In this document: positions 17,369 through 27,346 of the stretch, piece by piece
How positions within the stretch are numbered: the first letter of the stretch is position 1
Layout: every line of letters starts with the position of its first letter
Notes under the pieces: generated by a model
What the model was told of the DNA's origin: nothing
What the model saw: the letters and a program-made list of their open reading frames with translations, nothing else
The model's database searches: none
Translations under genes and position numbers: made by a program
Source of the DNA: CBDFKY01 sp965248995
GTDB lineage: Bacteria; Pseudomonadota; Alphaproteobacteria; Rickettsiales; UBA998
NCBI GenBank assembly: GCA_965248995.1
Contig: CBDFKY010000014.1
Span: 62,001-126,000, forward strand
Reading direction: 5' to 3'
DNA: 64,000 nt

Positions 17369-20300
17369 TCATTGACTGGCCGGGTGAGTAACAGATTCCG
17401 CGTTCGCGGTTTTATCCGATCCGACAGGCTTCGTTTCTTCAGGCCCCTGTGACGGCACGATTTCCGGCATGGCGGGCGTATTTTTGCCTTTTTTCGGATC
17501 GTTGAACACGTTGAAGATATTGCGCAGAAATCCCGGCGTCAAAATGGACAGGGGATTCGCGGAAATGTCCGGCTTGCTTATCGTCCCCGCCACCGAGAAC
17601 CGCGCCCCAAACACCCCCTGATCCTTGCCGCCGACCAGCAGTTCCCCTACCAGCGGTACTTTACCGGGCAGGGCGTTCAACGCGTAGGACGGAGCGAGCG
17701 TACCGTTGAGGTCCAGCGCCCCCGCTCCGAACGGCTGGACGGTGCCGGACAGCACCACACCCATCGCGTCGCCCTTGACGGCCATGTTTTTCAATGTCAG
17801 CAGTTCATTCTCATACGTGATATCGGAAGCGATGCTGTCGAAGGCGATGCCGTCGCCCAGCACGGTGTCGGCGATGCCGCGGAGAGACGCGAGGCTCAGC
17901 AGCTGCGTGACCACGGGCACGTCCTTGACCACCAGCTTCCGTATGTTGAGCGCCCCGTCCAGCGGATGGGTCGGCAGGGCGTCATCATACGCACCGTCGA
18001 ACGTCAACCGGCCGATCTCCAGGTTCTTGGTGTCGGAAAACGCGGCGAGCAGGGTGCCTGTGTCGGAGATATCGACGGTGAGCGGGCGTTTTTTCTCTTT
18101 CTGCGTGAGCGACGCCTTGAATGACGCGTCCTTGCCGTAGGAACCGTGCGCGGCGAGTGAGGTGCAGCGGGTCTTATCGCACTCCGAATCGAACGACAGG
18201 TGACGGAAGGTGGTTTCCTTCGTCTCCACGCTGCCGAGCGCGATATGGATGGTGCGGTCCAGCAGCCCGTCGAACGGATTGGCCGCAGAGCGCGGCGCGT
18301 CCTGCCGCCTGCCGGCTTTCGCCTGTTTGTCCGCTTTTTCTTCCTGTTTGCGCAGGTTCAGGCGCTCACCCGTAATACGTATGTCCTGATGCCCTTCCCG
18401 GGTGGAATAATTGGCGGCGATCGTCATGTTGGGCGTATGGATGGAGGCGAACTTGGCGCTTACGGGATTGCCCGCTTCATCGAGCGTCACCTTGCCTTCC
18501 GCTTTCGCATCCTTGGTATCGAAGATCAGGGATTCGATGACGGAGGATTTGCCTTTCACCCGCTGCACCGCCTTCAGGCTCGCTTTCTGCCCCTTCGGCT
18601 TGGTCCAGTCGATCTCAGAGATGCGCAAGTCCGCGTCCGTCATATTCAATTCCGCCTTCGTCAGCGCCTCGTCGCCTGCCTCGTGGATCGTCGCGTCCAG
18701 CAGGACTTTCCCTTCCACCGATTCGGATTTCAGCGGAATATCGAACGCGGCGAACTGCGAATCGAGCAGGGCCAGCGTCACGTGATAATCGGTAAAGACC
18801 GGTTTGCCGGATTCGTAATGATGGGTGACCTCGATGGTGGCGGGCGCGCCCTGCAACTGTCCTTTCGCCTCCAGCGCCACGCGGGACGTGTCGATCCGCA
18901 CCAGTCCGGAAAAGTCGCTGGCGTTCCATTTCCCCATTATGCCTTTCTGCGCGATGTCTTCAAGTTCGGCCTTGATCGCCACCTCCAGATGGTCGTAACT
19001 GCTGGTTCCGAGTCCTGCCCGTTCGGGGTAGAGCGGCAGGGTCAGCACCAGTTTGCCCTTGACCCGGCCTTCGATGGTTTCCGGCTTCAGATGCAGGGAG
19101 GCCGCCTTGTTGAGATATTGCGGCAGGATATAGGTCGCGACGTCTTTCGCGCTGCCTTCCAGGTCGAGATTGATACTGATCGGGATGGCGGGGTCGGAGA
19201 AACTGCGGATGGCGATGACGCCGCCGAGCAGCCGGGTGTCATTCAACAGATGGGCATCCGTGATGTGAAGACTGAGCCCGTCGTCGGTGATGCGCACCTT
19301 TCCCTCCGCGCCGGTAACTTGCGGCAGCGTATCGGAATAGATCACGCGCACCCCTTCGACGTTCAGCAGGGAATCCACCTTTACCGCGTCATAGATCGGC
19401 GTGTCCTTATCGAACTTCAGGGTGATTTCCGCCTTTCCGTCGGCGATGCGCCCGTCTTCCAGCCGTTTCACCACCCAGTCACGCGCCTCGTCGGAAATGC
19501 CGCGCGGCCAGAAGGCGTAGATCTTGTCGACCGGCAGCTGGCGGATATCGGCATGCAGGTGGCCGTGCCGGAGCGTGTCGTCCGTCGCGCCGTTCACTCC
19601 CAGATTCATGGTGTCCTGCACCGCGTTGAACCCGTAGAGCGTCAGGCTGTGGGCCTTCTCGTTCCAGGCGGCGCGGATCGACAGGCTGTCGAGCCGCATC
19701 GGTTTTTCGGGATTGGGATACCAGACCGGGTGCGAGAAAGTGATGCCGGAGGCGAACAGGTTGATGTCGGCCCTGCGTTCGCTCTTTCTGGAAGGCAGGT
19801 GCAGCAGCGCCTGCCCGGTCAGCCGGGCGTCCAGTCCTTTCGCATCGGGCAGGAGGAGGGAAGCGAGCGAGGCGGGTACCTCGTTCAGGCGGGCGTCAAT
19901 CTCCAGCCCTCCTTCGTTCAGGGAATCGACCGTGCCGTGCACTTCCGCGCCTTTGGTGATCTGGCCGAGGTCGATGGCGAAGGCGGAGCGGCCGGCGTGC
20001 GCGGCGTCCGGGTCGATCCGGAAGGAAGGAATAGTCAGCGCGCCGCTCTTACCCGGCAGGGAAAGGGCGATATCGTCGGAGGCGATGGCCGCCAGGCCCG
20101 TATCACCGCGCAGCAAAGCCCCGAACGGTAGGGCTATGCGCAAGGAATGAGCAAGCGCCCTGCCTTCCGTGAAATTCAGGCTCAATTCCCGCAACTCCGC
20201 TTCCAGCCGCCATTTTTTCAGGTTCAGATGGATAAGGGGAGGCTGCAGGGCCGCCTCTTTCGCGCCGGTATTTTCCTTTAATGCCTGCGTGATCGTCGGG

Positions 20301-20446
20301 ATCAGGAACGGCAACGCGCGGGGACGGATGGTCAGCCAGGTGCCTATACCGATGAACGCCACAAGACACAGTAGCGACAGGGCGAGCAGGAGACGCAAAA
20401 TCAGTCGGCGCCTGCCGGTGCGTGAGAAAGTAGGATAACCGGACAT
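17369..20446 (-). CDS. Large AsmA/YhdP-like membrane-anchored protein
   Basis: A 1025-residue protein with one N-terminal transmembrane helix (about residues 14-37) and a long periplasmic part rich in beta strands. The C-terminal region (about 760-990), with repeats such as GALNIRKLVVKDVP and the GTVQPFGAGALDLNGTLAPS motif, is that of AsmA-like proteins of the YhdP/DUF3971 type. These bridge-like proteins are thought to carry phospholipids between the inner and outer membranes. A charged linker rich in Lys/Gln and Ala lies at about 700-730. It is followed by the SRPBCC gene. A second AsmA paralogue lies at 38.4 kb. Confidence 0.78.
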   Translation of the reverse strand: MSGYPTFSRTGRRRLILRLLLALSLLCLVAFIGIGTWLTIRPRALPFLIPTITQALKENTGAKEAALQPPLIHLNLKKWRLEAELRELSLNFTEGRALAHSLRIALPFGALLRGDTGLAAIASDDIALSLPGKSGALTIPSFRIDPDAAHAGRSAFAIDLGQITKGAEVHGTVDSLNEGGLEIDARLNEVPASLASLLLPDAKGLDARLTGQALLHLPSRKSERRADINLFASGITFSHPVWYPNPEKPMRLDSLSIRAAWNEKAHSLTLYGFNAVQDTMNLGVNGATDDTLRHGHLHADIRQLPVDKIYAFWPRGISDEARDWVVKRLEDGRIADGKAEITLKFDKDTPIYDAVKVDSLLNVEGVRVIYSDTLPQVTGAEGKVRITDDGLSLHITDAHLLNDTRLLGGVIAIRSFSDPAIPISINLDLEGSAKDVATYILPQYLNKAASLHLKPETIEGRVKGKLVLTLPLYPERAGLGTSSYDHLEVAIKAELEDIAQKGIMGKWNASDFSGLVRIDTSRVALEAKGQLQGAPATIEVTHHYESGKPVFTDYHVTLALLDSQFAAFDIPLKSESVEGKVLLDATIHEAGDEALTKAELNMTDADLRISEIDWTKPKGQKASLKAVQRVKGKSSVIESLIFDTKDAKAEGKVTLDEAGNPVSAKFASIHTPNMTIAANYSTREGHQDIRITGERLNLRKQEEKADKQAKAGRRQDAPRSAANPFDGLLDRTIHIALGSVETKETTFRHLSFDSECDKTRCTSLAAHGSYGKDASFKASLTQKEKKRPLTVDISDTGTLLAAFSDTKNLEIGRLTFDGAYDDALPTHPLDGALNIRKLVVKDVPVVTQLLSLASLRGIADTVLGDGIAFDSIASDITYENELLTLKNMAVKGDAMGVVLSGTVQPFGAGALDLNGTLAPSYALNALPGKVPLVGELLVGGKDQGVFGARFSVAGTISKPDISANPLSILTPGFLRNIFNVFNDPKKGKNTPAMPEIVPSQGPEETKPVGSDKTANAESVTHPASQ

Positions 20447-20461
20447 TTAAAAACCCACATC

Positions 20462-20722
20462 CCCAATAACGGGAGGGGCGTTCCACTCCCCCCTTGAGGG
20501 GGAGTCGGAGAGACAAGGAACTACGGCGTAGTTCCGCAGGCGATCCGGTAGGGGGCCGTTTTCAAGGCCAAGTGCCGTCCCCCACCAAAACACGGCGTGT
20601 TTTGGCTCCCCCGCTTTCACCCGCTTACGGGGTGAAAGCACCATAAGAAATGGCACCCGCTTGCGGGGTGAAAGCAACGTAAGAGACAGCCCCCCGCTTT
20701 GCGGATGCTGTGGGGGGGAGCA
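20462..20722. repeat. Compound hairpin repeat region, family 3, copy 1
   Basis: An intergenic block made of several palindromes: CCCCCTTGAGGGGG near 20490, a stem around ACTACGGCGTAGT, CCAAAACACGGCGTGTTTTGG at about 20584-20604, and CACCCGCTTACGGGGTG (20618-20634), repeated as CACCCGCTTGCGGGGTG at 20654-20670. Related blocks lie at 23356-23553 and 37455-37560. It separates two minus-strand genes and contains no supportable gene. Confidence 0.75.
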
Positions 20723-20723
20723 G

Positions 20724-22898
20724 TCAGCGCGACGAAGGATAATCATACTTCACCTCTCCGCCATCCATCAGTTTATCCCAGAAAGACTTTTCCAGTTTCA
20801 CGCCCGGCTGCGGCGATTTCCCGCTCCCCTGCCCGCCTGCCGCCGAATCCGCGGGCCCGGAACCCTGGAGCCACGGCAGCACCGGCGCCGTTTCCTGTGG
20901 TTTATACGCGGTCGGCAAAGGTGCAGGATCCACGCCCGCCAGCGCCTTGATCATGTAATCATGCCAGATGCGCGCCGGAAGCGTGCCGCCCGTCACTTTG
21001 GCAGTGGGAGTGGCGTTGTCGTTGCCCACCCACACGCCCGCCACCAGGTTCGGCGTATAGCCGATGAACCACGCGTCCTTATAATCCGAAGTAGTACCCG
21101 TTTTCCCGGCGGCGGGCCGTCCGATATTGGCGGCCTTGCCGGTACCGTACCCCAGCACCCCTTCCAGCATCGTGTTCATTTTCGCCACGTTGTCCGGGGT
21201 GATGACCAGCACGTCGCTGTAATCCTCGTTATCGGTGCGGGTATAGAGCACTTTGTTGTCCGACTTCCGCCGTATTTCGACGATGCCGTACGGCGTCACC
21301 GCCTTGCCGCCGTTGGCGAGATGGGCGTACGCCGTCACCATTTCCTGCAGCGAAACCTCCAGCGCGCCCAGTGCCAGCGACGGCAGGGCGCTCATCTGCG
21401 ACTTGATGCCGAGCCGTTTCGCGACGTTACGCACCGTGACGATGCCGACCCGCTGCGATAGCCGCACCGCCACCGTATTGAGCGAGAGCGCCAGTGCTTG
21501 GGCGATACTGACCTCCCCCTTATATTCCTGCTTGTAATTCCCCGGATGCCAGTTGCCGATACTGACCGGCTCGTCCAGCATGGTCATGGTCGGGAACAGC
21601 CCCTTCTCCATCGCCGCCAGATACACGAACAGTTTGAACGAAGACCCCGGCTGCCGCTTGGACTGCGTGGCGCGGTTATACTGGCTGATATTATAGTCAC
21701 GCCCGCCGAGCATGCTGACGATTGCCCCGTTCGGACGCATGGCGAGCAGCGCCACTTCTTCCACCTTGTTTTTCCTGCGCACCTCGTCGGTCATCTGCGC
21801 TTCCACCGCCGCTTCCGCCGCGTGCTGCCATTTGGGATCAATCGTGGTGGAGATGATGACGTCTTCCGTCGGCTCGCCGATATAGTCCGGCAGCTGCTCC
21901 AGCACCCAGTCGGAGAAATAACGGATATTGTCATGCGCTTCCTTCGTAAACACGCGCGTCCCGTTTTTCAGGGTCGCGGCGGCGGCTTCGCCTTCCGCTT
22001 TGCTGATCTTGTCGTCATCCATCATATTGCGGATCACCTGTTCGGTGCGCCCGGCGGCCAGCGCCGCGCTGGAAGTGGGGCTGTAGCGCGAGGGCGCTTT
22101 GAGAAGCCCCGCGAGCATGGCGCATTCCACCAGATCCATCGCCTCCGGACCTTTGTTGAAATAATACCGGCTCGCCGAATCCAGCCCGTAGCTGCCGCCG
22201 CCGAAATAGACCCGGTTGAGGTAAATGGTGATGATTTCTTCCTTGGTGAATTTCTGTTCCAGCCAGAACGCCATCATCAGTTCCTGAATCTTGCGGCTGA
22301 AGGTGCGTTCGGAGGAAAGAAAGATGTTCTTGGCGAGTTGCTGGGTGATCGTCGACCCCCCCTGGCTCAACGACCCGCTGCGCACGTTCACCAGCATGGC
22401 CCGCAGGATACCGAGCGGATCGACTCCCATATGGGAGAAAAACCGCCGGTCCTCGGTCGCCACCACGGCGTCCACCAGATGTTTGGGAATGCGCGGATAG
22501 GGGATATATTCCCCCGTGATCTGCCCGTAACGCGCCACGTCCGTACCGTCTTCGCCCAGAATCTCGACGCCAGGCTGGTCTTTCGCGGCGGCGAGCCCGC
22601 TGATATCCGGCAATAATCTCGCATAATAAATCAGGCCGACGGAGGCGAAGATCATGAACGTCAGGATGAGCGACACCGCGATGGTGAGCATGGCGCGTGA
22701 AAACAGCAGGCGCCACAGCGCCCGCAGCAGGCGGCGCAACCCTGAAGTGCGCCCGTCAGGCTTTGTTCTGCCACGCCCACCGCCGGCGAAAGAGCCCGGA
22801 GCCGACCGGTAATGCGCCAGCCCTTTACTCTCCGGCTTCGCTCCTTCGGAGTGAATGCGGGGCCCGCGAGGGCGCGGTTCGTTGGTGCGTTTTGTCAT
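20724..22898 (-). CDS. Class A penicillin-binding protein (PBP1-type)
   Basis: A 724-residue bifunctional murein synthase. A basic cytoplasmic tail precedes one transmembrane helix (about 68-90). The glycosyltransferase-51 domain follows, with the catalytic motif ATEDRRFFSHMG and QGGSTITQQLAKN. The transpeptidase domain has the SxxK nucleophile motif in PGSSFK, SxN in SLNT and KTGT in AGKTGTTSDYKDAWF. It polymerises and cross-links peptidoglycan in the periplasm. Its length and motif spacing fit the PbpC/PBP1A relatives found in alphaproteobacteria. The C-terminal tail is Pro/Gly-rich. It is divergent from cyaY. Confidence 0.9.
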   Translation of the reverse strand: MTKRTNEPRPRGPRIHSEGAKPESKGLAHYRSAPGSFAGGGRGRTKPDGRTSGLRRLLRALWRLLFSRAMLTIAVSLILTFMIFASVGLIYYARLLPDISGLAAAKDQPGVEILGEDGTDVARYGQITGEYIPYPRIPKHLVDAVVATEDRRFFSHMGVDPLGILRAMLVNVRSGSLSQGGSTITQQLAKNIFLSSERTFSRKIQELMMAFWLEQKFTKEEIITIYLNRVYFGGGSYGLDSASRYYFNKGPEAMDLVECAMLAGLLKAPSRYSPTSSAALAAGRTEQVIRNMMDDDKISKAEGEAAAATLKNGTRVFTKEAHDNIRYFSDWVLEQLPDYIGEPTEDVIISTTIDPKWQHAAEAAVEAQMTDEVRRKNKVEEVALLAMRPNGAIVSMLGGRDYNISQYNRATQSKRQPGSSFKLFVYLAAMEKGLFPTMTMLDEPVSIGNWHPGNYKQEYKGEVSIAQALALSLNTVAVRLSQRVGIVTVRNVAKRLGIKSQMSALPSLALGALEVSLQEMVTAYAHLANGGKAVTPYGIVEIRRKSDNKVLYTRTDNEDYSDVLVITPDNVAKMNTMLEGVLGYGTGKAANIGRPAAGKTGTTSDYKDAWFIGYTPNLVAGVWVGNDNATPTAKVTGGTLPARIWHDYMIKALAGVDPAPLPTAYKPQETAPVLPWLQGSGPADSAAGGQGSGKSPQPGVKLEKSFWDKLMDGGEVKYDYPSSR

Positions 22899-22969
22899 TT
22901 TACCCTTGTAAGGCGCATGAAATTATGCTGTTTCAGTCGATCAAAACCCTGTATAGCGGTAATTACCTC

Positions 22970-23335
22970 ATGACTCAAGCACTGGAACAGACCATGATCT
23001 TTTCGGATGAATCCGCTTTTCACGACGCCGCCGACGCCTGGCTGGAAGCGTTGTTCGAGCTGCTGGAGACAGAAGACGCCGAAGCGCGGCTGGATATCGA
23101 GCTCGAAGGCGGCGTCATGCAGATCGTGACGGACGAGAAAACCACGCTGGTCGTCAGCAAACACGCCCCCACCCGCCAGCTGTGGCTTTCCTCCCCGATC
23201 AGCGGCGGCCTGCATTTCAGCGGTATGGAGGGGGGCAAGGACTGGGCGCTGAAGGACGGGCGGCAGCTTTCCGTGGTGCTGTCGGAAGAACTGCATCAAT
23301 TGACGGGGGAAGAGTTTTCGCCCAATGTCGTGTAG
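22970..23335 (+). CDS. cyaY: Frataxin-like iron-sulfur assembly protein CyaY
   Basis: 121 residues with the frataxin fold. An acidic first helix (ESAFHDAADAWLEALFELLE) is followed by DIELEGGVMQI, VVSKHAPTRQLWLSSPISGG with the invariant Q-L/I-W-L-S-S-P motif, a W-containing strand and DGRQLSVVLSEEL. Frataxin binds iron and regulates sulfur transfer on the cysteine desulfurase-IscU complex. ATG 22970 gives the usual start. A longer frame from 22697 is not needed. It is divergent from the PBP gene. IscU and IscA genes lie 6 kb away on the other strand. Confidence 0.85.
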   Translation: MTQALEQTMIFSDESAFHDAADAWLEALFELLETEDAEARLDIELEGGVMQIVTDEKTTLVVSKHAPTRQLWLSSPISGGLHFSGMEGGKDWALKDGRQLSVVLSEELHQLTGEEFSPNVV

Positions 23336-23355
23336 TTTTTACAGAAAACAGTGCG

Positions 23356-23553
23356 GCATCAACTCCTTCCTTGAGGGGGAGTCAAAACACAACGTGTTTT
23401 GGTGGGGGACTTTTTTAAAGTCTCTCCCCCCACGATTCGCCGGCGGCCTGCAGCCTTGTCTCATCCGCTCCCCCGCTTTCACCCGCGTGCGGGGTGAAAG
23501 CAACCCAAAGTACAGCACCCCCCTTCGCGGGTGCTGCGGGGGGGAGCAGTCTT
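23356..23553. repeat. Compound hairpin repeat region, family 3, copy 2
   Basis: It contains AAAACACAACGTGTTTT near 23384, CTTTCACCCGCGTGCGGGG continuing to GTGAAAG at 23476-23500, and CACCCCCCTTCGCGGGTGCTG near the end, plus several C/G runs. The components match the blocks at 20462-20722 and 37455-37560. It lies between cyaY and the ABC transporter gene. Confidence 0.75.
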
Positions 23554-23572
23554 TCACAAAGACGGCTTTACC

Positions 23573-25372
23573 ATGCCCCGCATAAACGACCGCGCCGCTC
23601 TGCGGGCGCTTCCCACCGGTTCCCTCGGCAGCCTGCGTTACCTCAAACGGTACCTGCGACCCTATAAATGGCGCGTCGTGGTGGCGATGATCGCGCTCAG
23701 CATCACCTCCTCCTCCGTGCTCGGCATCGGCTACGCGCTCCGCTATCTGGTCGACGAAGGCATCGGCAAGCGCAACATGAACCTGCTGACCGATTCGTAT
23801 ATCGTGCTGATGGGCGTGATCATGCTGCTGGCCTTCACCACCTACGCGCGGTATTTCATGGTGACATGGATCGGCGAGAAAGTGGTGGCGAACATCCGCC
23901 GCGACATTTTCCATCATTTGATTCACCTGGACGTGACGTTTTTCGAGACGAACCGCCTCGGCGACCTGCTCTCCCGCCTGACAACGGATACCACCCTGAT
24001 CCAGACGGTGGTCGGCTCCTCGGTCTCCATTGCGCTGCGCAATCTGCTGATGTTCCTCGGCGGCATCGTGATGCTGTGCTTTACCAGCCTGGAGCTGACG
24101 GGGTATGTCTCGCTGATCGTGCCGCTGGTGGTGGTGCCGATCCTGGTGATCGGCAAGCGGGTACGCCGCCTGTCCCGCGCCTCGCAGGACCGGATCGCCG
24201 ACATCAACAGCCACGCGGAGGAAACGCTCTCCGCCATCCAGACCATCCAGGCCTTCACGCTGGAAGAGCGGGAAGACCAGCGTTTCAACGGCTATATCGA
24301 GGAGAGCCTGCAGACCGCCATGCAGCGCATCCGGATGCGCTCGGCCTTGACCGCGATCGTCATCACGCTGGTGCTCGGCGCGGTCGCTTCGGTGTTGTGG
24401 ATCGGCGGGCAGAGGGTGATCACCGGGGATATTTCCGTCGGTTCCCTTTCCTCCTTCGTGTTCTACGCGATGCTGGTGGCCGGTTCCATCGGCGCGATCA
24501 GCGAGGTGGTGGGGGACCTGCAGCGGGCGGCGGGGGCGGTGGAGCGGCTCGCCGAACTGCAGCAGCAGACCTCGGCGCTCGGCAACGGTGAGGTTACCGG
24601 CCATCTGCCGCGGGAGCCGATCGGCAACATCACCTTTGAGAACGTGACGTTCCATTATCCTTCCCGCCCCGACGAAGCCGCCATGAAAGGCGTGAGTTTC
24701 CATATCGAACGCGGTCAGACCGTAGCGTTCGTCGGCAGCTCTGGCAGCGGCAAGAGCACGATCTTCCGCCTGCTGCTGCGGTATTACGATCCCGCTGCCG
24801 GGCAGGTGGCGCTGGAAGGCATTCCCCTCACTTCGCTCAGCCTGCAGGAACTGCGTGGCCGCCTCGGCGTGGTGCAGCAGGACACCATTATTTTTTCCGC
24901 CACCGCCTACGACAATATTGCCCTCGGGCGAATCGGCGCGTCACGCGAGGAAGTGATCGCCGCGGCGCGGGACGCGGAGATTCTCGATTTCCTGGAATCC
25001 TTGCCGGAAGGATTGGATTCGCACCTCGGCGAAAAAGGCATCCGCCTGTCGGGCGGACAGCGTCAGCGCATCGCCATCGCCCGCGCGCTGGTGCGCTCTC
25101 CCGACATCCTGCTGCTGGACGAGGCGACCTCGGCGCTTGATTCCGAAAACGAACACAAGGTGCAACAGGCGCTCGGCACCGTCATGCGGGGGCGCACCAC
25201 GCTGGTCATCGCGCACCGCCTGTCCACCGTGCAGAACGCCGACAAGATCATCGTGATCGACCGCGGGACCATCGCGGCGGTCGGCACCCATGAGGCGCTG
25301 CTCGCCGGCAACCCGCTCTATCAACGGCTGGCCAGCCGCCAGTTCCGGGACAAAGATGCCCTTGCCGCCTGA
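23573..25372 (+). CDS. MsbA-like ABC exporter, fused membrane and ATPase domains
   Basis: 599 residues. The N-terminal half (about 30-320) is a type I exporter membrane domain with six helices. The C-terminal half (about 360-590) is the ATPase with Walker A GSSGSGKST, Q-loop VQQDTIIFS, signature RLSGGQRQR, Walker B ILLLDEATSALD and the H-loop IAHRLST. It is a half-transporter that would work as a homodimer, exporting a lipid, peptide or drug. Length and order fit the MsbA/LipA-like ABCB group common in alphaproteobacteria. The start ATG 23573 follows the family-3 repeat. It overlaps the next gene by 17 bp, so the pair is coupled. Confidence 0.88.
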   Translation: MPRINDRAALRALPTGSLGSLRYLKRYLRPYKWRVVVAMIALSITSSSVLGIGYALRYLVDEGIGKRNMNLLTDSYIVLMGVIMLLAFTTYARYFMVTWIGEKVVANIRRDIFHHLIHLDVTFFETNRLGDLLSRLTTDTTLIQTVVGSSVSIALRNLLMFLGGIVMLCFTSLELTGYVSLIVPLVVVPILVIGKRVRRLSRASQDRIADINSHAEETLSAIQTIQAFTLEEREDQRFNGYIEESLQTAMQRIRMRSALTAIVITLVLGAVASVLWIGGQRVITGDISVGSLSSFVFYAMLVAGSIGAISEVVGDLQRAAGAVERLAELQQQTSALGNGEVTGHLPREPIGNITFENVTFHYPSRPDEAAMKGVSFHIERGQTVAFVGSSGSGKSTIFRLLLRYYDPAAGQVALEGIPLTSLSLQELRGRLGVVQQDTIIFSATAYDNIALGRIGASREEVIAAARDAEILDFLESLPEGLDSHLGEKGIRLSGGQRQRIAIARALVRSPDILLLDEATSALDSENEHKVQQALGTVMRGRTTLVIAHRLSTVQNADKIIVIDRGTIAAVGTHEALLAGNPLYQRLASRQFRDKDALAA

Positions 25373-26471
25373 GCGCTCGCCGCTTGAGCACGTCCTGCGG
25401 GGAAAAATCGCCAAGCGCGGCGCCCTGACCGTCGCGGAATATATGGAACTGGCCCTCGGCCACGAGGAATACGGTTATTACATGACGCGCGACCCGTTCG
25501 GCGAGCACGGGGATTTCACCACCGCCCCCGAAATCAGCCAGATTTTCGGTGAGATGCTCGGCGTCTGGCTGGCGATGATGTGGCAGATGCTGGGCAGTCG
25601 CGAAATGCTGCTGCTGGAGCTCGGCCCGGGACGCGGCACCCTTATGAACGACGCCCTGCGCGCCACTCGCCACGTAGGCGGGTTTCACGATTCGCTGGTC
25701 ATCGTCTGCGTCGAGATCAGCCCGGCGCTGCGCCGGTTCCAGCGCGCCACGCTCGGGGGGGCGCACCCGCGCATCACCTGGCAGCCGAACCTGGAAGGAC
25801 TGCCCGACCTGCCGATGCTGCTGGTGGCGAACGAGTTTTTCGACGCCCTCCCCATCCGGCAATATGTCAAGGCGCAGGGCAGTCTGCAGGAACGGCTGGT
25901 GACGGTGGACGCACAGACCGACACCCTGAAATTCGTCGTGCAGCCGATGGGCCTGCAGCTGATCAAGGGCGGCGGGTACGCGCCGGACGACGGAGCGGAT
26001 CATCAGATCGTCGAATCGAGCCCGGTGGCGAGGCAGATCATGGGCCAGCTCTCAGGTCACATGGCCCGGCTCGGTGGCGCGGGCCTGGTGGTGGATTACG
26101 GCTATACGGGAGCGAGCCGCGGCAATACGCTGCAGGCGGTCAAACAGCACGGCTTCTGGCCGCCTCTCAACGCCCCGGGAGAAGCGGACATCACCGCCCA
26201 TGTCGCCTTCGACGATCTGGCGGGACTGGCATCCGAGCACGGCCTTGCCTGCCCCCCGGTGACGACGCAGGGAGCGTTCCTGCATACCATAGGCGGCGGC
26301 GTACGGCTGAAATATCTGTGCGAAGGGGGAACGCCCAAGCAGGCGGAACGCCTGATGCAGGGTTACGCACGCCTCGTCGACCCCACCCAGATGGGGGAAT
26401 TGTTCAAGGTAATGGGTATATGCTCTGACCCCTCCTTGCAACTGGCGGGATTTTTCGAGCCGGCCGGTTGA
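25356..26471 (+). CDS. midA: MidA/NDUFAF7-family SAM-dependent methyltransferase
   Basis: 371 residues of the COG1565 family. The N-terminus has LTVAEYMELALGHEEYGYYM and GDFTTAPEISQIFGEMLG, both diagnostic. LLLELGPGRGTLMNDAL is the SAM-binding loop. LLVANEFFDALPIRQ and GLVVDYGY follow. NDUFAF7 methylates an arginine of complex I subunit NDUFS2; bacterial members are likely similar. ATG 25356 lies inside the end of the ABC exporter gene, in another frame, which sets the start. The midA-pgeF order is typical of alphaproteobacteria, but here a decayed minus-strand gene (26604-27288) has come to lie between them. Confidence 0.85.
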   Translation: MPLPPERSPLEHVLRGKIAKRGALTVAEYMELALGHEEYGYYMTRDPFGEHGDFTTAPEISQIFGEMLGVWLAMMWQMLGSREMLLLELGPGRGTLMNDALRATRHVGGFHDSLVIVCVEISPALRRFQRATLGGAHPRITWQPNLEGLPDLPMLLVANEFFDALPIRQYVKAQGSLQERLVTVDAQTDTLKFVVQPMGLQLIKGGGYAPDDGADHQIVESSPVARQIMGQLSGHMARLGGAGLVVDYGYTGASRGNTLQAVKQHGFWPPLNAPGEADITAHVAFDDLAGLASEHGLACPPVTTQGAFLHTIGGGVRLKYLCEGGTPKQAERLMQGYARLVDPTQMGELFKVMGICSDPSLQLAGFFEPAG

Positions 26472-26603
26472 ATACGGTGAAGCCGTCCTTCTCCTTTTAG
26501 GCAGCATGCGGAAAATCCGAAGGAAAACAGAGCATGCGTCCCGCTTGTCAACGAGAGAGAGACGGTGTCAGGAAACTTTTGTAACCATGCCCGTCACTCC
26601 ATG

Positions 26604-27288
26604 TCAGCGACCAGCATACATTCCGGTGGCGGCGCGATCGTTCAGCATGGTTTCAAACTTTCCGGCTCCCTGTTCTGCCCGGATTTGGTCGATACGCGCC
26701 TGCGTGATCTGCGCATCCGACGGTCCCTTGCCGCGTACCGCCTGACCAAGCGCCTGTCCGCCTTTGATGGCGCCGACCGTCGCCAGCACCGCCCCCCCGG
26801 CAATAATGGCCGCCCTTGACGCGGTTATCCATCCCGCTCCAGTGCGTCTTTACCGCAGCGAGGGCGGTGCCCGCATGGCTTTTCGCTTCATTCATGACCG
26901 TGCCGCCCTGCGTGGAGACCGCGGCTTCCGCACTTTGCACGGTCGAAGCAGCATTCGCCGTCGCCGCCTGTGCCGCCCCTGCGGCAATATCCGCTTTCGC
27001 CTGCCTTGCGGAAGCGACCACTTCCTTCACCCGATTTCTGGCCACGTCGATGGTTTCCTGATTGCCCGTTTTCAACGCGTCACGAAATTCATCATGATAG
27101 ATCGGAATCAGACTTTTCGCCCCTTGCAGCTTAAGCTAATGCGAATTGCGGGTGATGATGCCGTCAAGTTCCGCCGGAGTGAAAACCTGATTTCCATAGG
27201 TAAAGGTAACGGAAGGAGCGGCTTGCGACGCAGGAGCAGCACCGGCAGCTGTCGATTCTTTGCCCAGCAGTTTTGAAAACCAACCCAT
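26604..27288 (-). pseudogene. Degenerate Ala-rich hypothetical gene (in-frame stop plus frameshift)
   Basis: ATG 27288 opens a frame beginning MGWFSKLLGKESTAAGAAPA. It meets TAG at 27136-27138 and then continues in the same frame with LKLQGAKSLIPIYHDEFRDA and a long Ala-rich helix (about 27075-26830). Near 26800-26820, in a G/C-rich stretch, the reading moves by one base to the frame ending GAGKFETMLNDRAATGMYAG at 26604. The restored product would be about 228 residues with an Ala-rich coiled coil and a glycine-rich hydrophobic segment (AGGAVLATVGAIKGGQALG), so it may once have been a membrane-associated helical protein. Either genuine decay or sequencing error could explain the two lesions. 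Two independent lesions favour decay. Confidence 0.65.
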
Positions 27289-27346
27289 CGCTAATCTCTC
27301 TATTCAATCTAAGGATTCGATTGTATACCGTCATCATGACTTTTTC

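Noticed and set aside
18200..20131. Long plus-strand open frame of 643 codons opposite the AsmA-like gene
   Set aside because: It is a shadow of the high-GC third positions of the real minus-strand gene; its sequence is Arg/Gln/His-rich without domain structure.
23339..24703. Minus-strand open frame of 454 codons opposite the ABC exporter
   Set aside because: Antisense shadow of a gene with intact Walker and signature motifs.
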